Shown here: positions 59,414 to 64,000 of the stretch, one piece after another | Numbering within the stretch: the stretch's first letter is position 1 | Layout of the letters: every line of letters starts with the position of its first letter | NCBI GenBank assembly: GCA_035772405.1 | Contig: JAYKKM010000080.1 | Span: 62,001 to 126,000, forward strand | DNA length: 64,000 bases | Direction of reading: 5' to 3' | DNA from: Chrysogorgia sp. JL179-B06 | Lineage: Eukaryota; Cnidaria; Anthozoa; Scleralcyonacea; Chrysogorgiidae | Made by a program: the position numbers and the translations under genes | The notes under the pieces: model-generated | Seen by the model: only the letters and a program-made list of their open reading frames with translations | Told to the model about the DNA's origin: nothing | The model's database searches: none

Positions 59414-60369
59414 CACCAAATATTGGACAGGCACGACTGCTAGGCGCACTACGCAGTAGAAGAATAAATGTTCAACGACGGCGAGTGAGAAACTGCCTTC
59501 GCTCCATAGATCCTGTGGGTACAGCTTTACGATGGCGTTCGCCAATTTACCGAAGAAAATACAGTGTCCCTACCCCAAACGCGTTGTGGCACATTGACAG
59601 CAACCATAAACTCATCCGGTGGAGATTCATTATTCATCTATGTATTGATGGATATTCACGATTAATTATTTATGCACACTGCTCAAACAACAACAAAGCA
59701 ACAACAGTTTCAGAACAATTTGTTAAAGGAGTTAACAATTATGGATTGCCATCTAGAGTGAGAAGTGACTATGGCATGGAAAATTTCAAAGTTGCACAGT
59801 TTATGTTGGAGCACAGAGGTGTTGGAAGGGGCAGCATCATAACCGGCAGCTCGGTACACAACTGTCGTGTTGAGAGAGCTCACAGAGATGTTTACTCTGG
59901 CGTTCTTTGTTTCTTTGCAAGGTCATTTGCCCACTTAGAAGATAATGGCATTCTTGATCCTCTGAATGAATTACACCTATTTGCATTGCATTATACATAC
60001 ATTCCAAGAATCAATAAGTGTTTAGTAGAATTCAAAAGCCAATGGGGAAACCATCCTTTGTCCTCTGAAGGAAACCGTTCTCCACTTCAATTATTCACAT
60101 CAGGTGTTATTGAAAATGAAAATTCGGGTTATGCCGGAGTTGAAAGTATCTTAAACACTGATAGTACACATGACTATGGATTTGATACATCAGGACCATT
60201 CCCAGTAGATGATGAGGATTACCAGGTTTTAGTTCCAGAGACAAATGTCCAGATTTCAAGTCAACAAATGGCAGATTTGGTAAATCAGTGCAACCCTTTA
60301 CAAGAGGATGGTACAAATGGTGAAAATGCTTATCTTCAGTGTCTTACCATACTAAGTTCCATGATATAA
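59296..60369 (+). CDS. IS3-like transposase, DDE catalytic (OrfB-type) frame
   Basis: Opens after a stop at 59293-59295, has no upstream ATG and ends at TAA 60367-60369. From codon 59380 it reads EETVREIQKLTPN, LGALRSRRINVQRRRVRNCL, RSIDP, then the catalytic core: LWHIDSNHKLIRW (Asp at residue 73 counted from 59380), RVRSDYGMENF (Asp130), SVHNCRVERAHRDV (Glu165). Thirty-four residues separate the second Asp and the Glu, close to the D-D-35-E of IS3/retroviral integrases (rve fold). PRINKCLVEFKSQWGNHPL and SPLQLF are typical of this eukaryotic integrase family. It overlaps OrfA by more than 110 bp in the -1 frame. All three catalytic residues are intact. Confidence 0.88.
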   Translation, partial: KHSEKEEDIVWNDCRGGTHNWTQITDADLEETVREIQKLTPNIGQARLLGALRSRRINVQRRRVRNCLRSIDPVGTALRWRSPIYRRKYSVPTPNALWHIDSNHKLIRWRFIIHLCIDGYSRLIIYAHCSNNNKATTVSEQFVKGVNNYGLPSRVRSDYGMENFKVAQFMLEHRGVGRGSIITGSSVHNCRVERAHRDVYSGVLCFFARSFAHLEDNGILDPLNELHLFALHYTYIPRINKCLVEFKSQWGNHPLSSEGNRSPLQLFTSGVIENENSGYAGVESILNTDSTHDYGFDTSGPFPVDDEDYQVLVPETNVQISSQQMADLVNQCNPLQEDGTNGENAYLQCLTILSSMI

Positions 60370-61006
60370 GGTACAGTCAATTGAAACACTGGCAAAGCAA
60401 TACATCAAGTACAGTACCAAATGGGAAATTCAACCATCTGGATTTATCAACTTTAATTTCAACAAATGTAATTTTACATAGCAAGTTTTAATATTAACAT
60501 AAATTGCTTTTGGATATTTTCTTATGCAACTCATGCAGTAGAATGTACCTCTTTATATTTATAAATATATATATACATATTTTTTGTAAACATGTAAACA
60601 GGGTGTGGTTGTCCAAAAGGCAATTAAAGCTAATCAAAAATAATATTACAGGTAACTTGTTTTTACATTCATGTACTCATCTGCATGTCCTATATAGTTC
60701 AGCAGATTAGTTTGAACATTCGAATGGATCAATACAAAGTGAGTGGAAGGAAATTGTAGAATTCTTTGGCAGAAATTTAAGATTTACAGTTGATAAGCTA
60801 ATCATCTGTTGAACAACCAGTACCAGATAATACTTTCTCAAACAGAAATATAAACAAATGGTTGTGCATGGATAGTTGATGGCAAACATGTCAGCTATGT
60901 TTCCCCATGCTCAAACCTTTAACCTTTTCTAAAATTTTCTTTCTGTAAATATATAACTCAACTAACATCCAAATTATCTCTGCAGGGCACTATATATATT
61001 ATTTAT
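60370..61006. other. Spacer between convergent transposon genes
   Basis: AT-rich 637 bp that must hold both 3' ends; no repeat or gene seen. A short TA run at 60566-60580. Confidence 0.5.
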
Positions 61007-62411
61007 TTAAGCTATATCCATTTCCCACCCATCAGAATTCAAGATTCCCATGAATTCCTCTCTCAACTCACAAAAACTGGAGTAGGTACTTGGTACTTCT
61101 AAGGTAAAACCACATGTATGAGCAATTGGTCTTCTCTGAAGGCCATCATGATTTGTAAAAGATATTGTCAAATTATCAGTAACAATCACATCTGATGCTG
61201 TTGTAAATCTTAAAAAAGTGGCAAGCTTCCCCTCATCTAGTCCTCTTATAAACCTTTTCAGGTAACCTAAGGTCTCTCCCTCAGCAGGTGTTACTGGGTT
61301 TGCTTGAAGCAAAGCAATTACTTTGACATTAGTTGGCATGATAGAGGCATATAGTTGATCTAAGGAAAACACATCAGAAAAATAAATCTTAAGGTCTGAC
61401 ACAATTGGTCGCCAGCAATCAGTTACATACTGGGGTTTCTGTATTATTTCTTTATGGGCAACCTCTGTGATTATTTCAATTAAGTTTTCCTCTGTAACTC
61501 TTCGCTTGCAATCAAATGTTGACAAAATTTCAAGTAACTCATCATTGTCACATGGAATGCTATTGCTGAAACACCCATCCAGTATACTAGCTTCAGAATT
61601 AGAGACATAGTGCTTGAAGGAATTCTGTAACATTTGGCTGCTTACACATCCCTCCCCAAAGAGACAAGCAGTGAGGTAAGCTTTACTTAACTTATATGGG
61701 AAATACTGACACTCAATATATCCCTTTACAAGTATCCTTCCAACTGCTTCCCACTTTTTCCTATTGAAATCATGTCTAATATAAGGCACTCTCTCACTTT
61801 CACCCAGCATATGTGACTCATAGCACTCTTTCCAAAACAATGAGAACAATTCCTTCAGGACCCCACTTCCCACTCCAGTCTCCTCACCACCTTGACAATT
61901 TATAATCACAGCATGCAAATTCACATTCATTATTGAAAGATCTGAAAAGATCTTGATCATATCTTCTCTAATAACAGACCTATGAACTTTAATAGTTTTT
62001 ATAGGCACCTCACAATCACTTGCTGATGCAATAGATAGCACTGAATTACTGGTACTTTCAATGTCAATAATGGTAGTTTGAACATCCCATATGTCTGGTA
62101 AAAGATTTACTGCTGGTGGAAGATTTTCCAGATCTACACACACTGGTTGACAGGCTGAAGTGGACTGTTGTGGAGCTGAAAGATGAGGTGGTGATGATTG
62201 TACTGATGTTTGGTTTTCAGACTTGTCATCAGAGGACTGAGAAAATGCTTGCTCAAAATGTTCCTCATCTTCTTCATCTTTATCCTCCTCGTCCAAGGGT
62301 TCTAGACATCTAATATATACACTTTCCCTGACCAGAAAGTTTTATTATTCTTTCACCATTCATCCTCACTCCATTTGCCAGTTTTGGGGGTATAAGTGTC
62401 CCATAGCAAGC
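61007..62411 (-). CDS. HECT-type E3 ubiquitin ligase of the transposon, exon 2
   Basis: Minus-strand exon from acceptor TTTGTAG|GCT at 62411 to the stop at 61007. The first frame reads TLIPPKLANGVRMNGERIIK, LSGQGKCIY and then meets a stop at a (TA)n stretch; the second frame resumes at YIRCLEPLDEEDKDEEDEE, so about 2 bp of a TA run seem lost near 62314. After an acidic/Ser-rich linker comes the HECT lobe: VNLHAVIINCQGGEETGVGS, ELFSLFWKECYES, NRKKWEAVGRILVKGYIE, and ends with PIAHTCGFTLEVPSTYSSF, where HTC holds the catalytic Cys (35th residue from the end). HECT enzymes form a ubiquitin thioester on that Cys. The N-lobe is short compared with cellular HECT ligases. Substrate unknown; related HECT genes travel with integrase genes in animal repeats. 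Confidence 0.8.
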
Positions 62412-62598
62412 CTACAAATTATTAGGGATACATTAAAATAAATGTACAGTACATGTATGTACAGATAGCCGATAGGACTATAAAATCCATGTGCCCATCA
62501 TGGGTTGTTTTATAAATTCAAATTCAATGTGTCTATCGTCTCAGATTAGTGACATTGCCAGACATTGTGGGGTGCACAACCTTGTCAAAGGAAAAGCT

Positions 62599-62641
<43 letters not shown>

Positions 62642-63198
62642 ACCAACAGTTTTCAACAAATTGAACAAAAAATCAAAGAAATTACACTTTTGTGAGCACA
62701 ATCCCCAAATTTCATTTGTGGGGTACCTTAGCAGTGCCACTGTCTCAGATAGTTGTAGGAGTTTTGTCAAGCCTTGAACACAGTCAATTTTGCTTTTTGC
62801 AAAATAGCTTCAAAATAGCTTCAGTTTTGTACAAGATTTGTCACAACTACTAATTTATCATGCTAGCATAAAGTTCCATTATTTTGCTAAAGCACTTTAA
62901 GTTAGAGTAAATCAGCACTGCTGATCTACCTGGGGGCTAAAAAAGTTATGACCCTCCCACTTTCTCCACCCTCCCTCCCACTTTCTCCACCCTCCCTCCC
63001 CCCTGGTAATTTATGACCTGGTAATTTATGATGATATATTATAGGCATACAGGAAATATTTTAAGGCCCTATGGTTTAACAGGAGGGGTAGGGAGATGGG
63101 GAAATGAATTTACTACAAGCAAATTTGCCCCAACAATTTTTGTTATTGATTGACGATTGTTTAATAAATTGCATAAAACAGTTATTTTTATTAGTTAC
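62412..63198 (-). other. Intron of the HECT gene
   Basis: 787 bp, donor AAG|GTAACT (63198), acceptor TTTGTAG (62412), phase 0 on both sides. Contains a 41-bp poly-G on the plus strand (62599-62639), so poly-C in the transcript, and a duplicated CCCACTTTCTCCACCCTCCCT (62958-62998). Confidence 0.75.
62599..62639. repeat. Poly-G tract, 41 bp
   Basis: Longest of about seven C/G homopolymers in the window. Confidence 0.97.
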
Positions 63199-63730
63199 CT
63201 TGAGGTACTCAAACATAATATTTTCCTTTGGAAGTTGCTTGTCAATGTTTTTCTCTGAGCTCAATGGGAGTCCACCGCTTGTCAAACGGAAACTCGTGAA
63301 TAATCAGCCCTCTCTCTTCCAGCTTCAATTTACTTGAATGACTTGGCACTTGTTTTGCATAAGGGCTTGGGATGATAACCAAGTCTTTGTGATAAATTGA
63401 CTTGGATGGTCGCCCAAACTTTACCAAAGATCCAGATGGTTCATCACTGTTTTGTGAACTCCGCTTTCTGTTTCTTGTTCTTCTAGTGCAGGCTGTACTA
63501 CCAACGGCACGTTCACGAGAACTATTAAACGTTGGAAATCGTCGCGCGAGTTCGGCTGTAAAGGCATCACTTTGGTTGGAAGTCGATGGACTCGAAACAT
63601 TAGCATGGTTTGATGCAGTTGATGCTGCTAAACGTCGGATGTCAGTACTTCCAAGGTTACCAATAGCCTGAAGTGCTTGTGCAGCAATTTCACATGCAGA
63701 GGACACCTCTTCGAAGTTTGTAGCCGCCAT
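63199..63730 (-). CDS. HECT gene, exon 1
   Basis: ATG at 63730. N-terminal Ala/Ser/Asn-rich region, a basic patch RRTRNRKR (about 83-90), then a conserved module: SIYHKDLVIIPSPYAKQVPS, LEERGLIIHEFPFDKRWTP. This lead-in is shared by transposon-associated HECT proteins. The frame ends early at a TGA after REKH (63242); the continuation NIDKQLPKENIMFEYLK sits one base over, across an A5 run (63252-63256), followed by the donor at 63198. So this copy has a 1-bp frame break. Confidence 0.75.
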
Positions 63731-63751
63731 TAGTCGCCAACGTATTCATGC

Positions 63752-64000
63752 GCGCAATGCATCATGAAGATCATATAAAAAGTCGTTGACCATATAAAAA
63801 GTCTGCATATGATCATATAAAAAGTCCGCATAAGACCATATAAAAAGTCCGTATATGACCATAAAAAGTTCGCATATGACCATATAAAGTCCGCATATGA
63901 CCATATAAAGTCCGTATATGACCATATAAAAAGTCCGCATATGACCATATAAAGTGCACATATGACCATATAAAGTCCACATAAGACCATATAAAAAGTG
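63752..64000. repeat. Right terminal array (continues past window)
   Basis: About 11 units of the reverse complement of the left array (AGTCCGCATATGACCATATA), starting from the shared inner block GCGCAATGCATCATGAAGAT. Confidence 0.92.

Larger units (their letters stand above)
58410..64000. mobile_element. IS3-like (IS3EU-type?) DNA transposon carrying integrase and HECT genes, right end cut
   Basis: Bounded by inverted arrays of a ~22-bp unit (about 58410-58797 and 63752-64000+). The innermost 45 bp match almost perfectly: GGTCAACGACTTTTTAT, ATCTTCATGATGCATTGCGC on the left and its mirror on the right. Inside are convergent genes: an IS3-like DDE transposase in two frames (plus) and a spliced HECT ligase gene (minus). 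Rve-integrase plus HECT pairs are known from eukaryotic repeats; Repbase uses IS3EU for IS3-related eukaryotic transposons, and linking this element to that group is inference. The right terminus, and so any target duplication, lies outside the window. Confidence 0.8.

Overview
The window is metazoan nuclear DNA, AT-rich and crowded with repeats. Long GT-AG introns, a Penelope-like retroelement with a hammerhead ribozyme, hAT, mariner and TTAA-type MITEs, LINE fragments and a Ty1/copia-like relic point to an invertebrate. A cnidarian is my best guess, made from style and not from a marker gene.

The main result is a host gene that no long open frame reveals. Twenty short exons on the minus strand, from 48105 down to 240, join into one uninterrupted 541-codon frame that is clearly Ku70 (XRCC6), the DNA-end-binding subunit of non-homologous end joining. 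Every intron is GT-AG and every exon junction keeps phase. The exons cover the acidic N-terminus, the vWA domain, the DNA-encircling core and the C-terminal arm. The last part (basic linker and SAP domain in known Ku70) lies below position 1. Coding sequence is about 3.4 percent of the span; almost everything else from 1 to 48 kb is intronic mobile and tandem-repeat DNA.

Layout of the introns: nested TTAA-flanked MITEs, hAT- and mariner-type MITEs and LINE tails (0.5-15 kb); an 18-bp minisatellite (15.65-16.15 kb); further MITEs, a 15/27-bp minisatellite and an (ATT)n run (17-20.3 kb); a 2.1-kb array of 27-bp hairpin-forming units (22.6-24.8 kb); a minus-strand LINE reverse-transcriptase relic (25.0-25.8 kb); a Penelope-like GIY-YIG endonuclease with hammerhead ribozyme (27.2-28.0 kb); LINE 3' ends (28.4-29.8 and 37.0 kb); a 1.3-kb ACTGCACTACAA-type minisatellite (38.9-40.2 kb); and a deleted copia-like element (41.5-43.0 kb).

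Upstream of Ku70 lie a 1.15-kb foldback element (48.7-49.8 kb), more MITE and LINE debris, (TA)n tracts bracketing a 231-bp satellite (54.4-55.8 kb) and a single DUF229-type exon (56.6-57.4 kb). From about 58.4 kb to beyond the right edge is a large transposon. It has terminal inverted arrays of a ~22-bp unit, an IS3-like integrase/transposase in two overlapping frames (plus strand), and a convergent spliced gene for a HECT-type ubiquitin ligase that keeps its catalytic cysteine but carries two frame breaks. This element is the most unusual system here: an IS3-like orfA/orfB layout in a eukaryotic mobile element that also carries a ubiquitin ligase.
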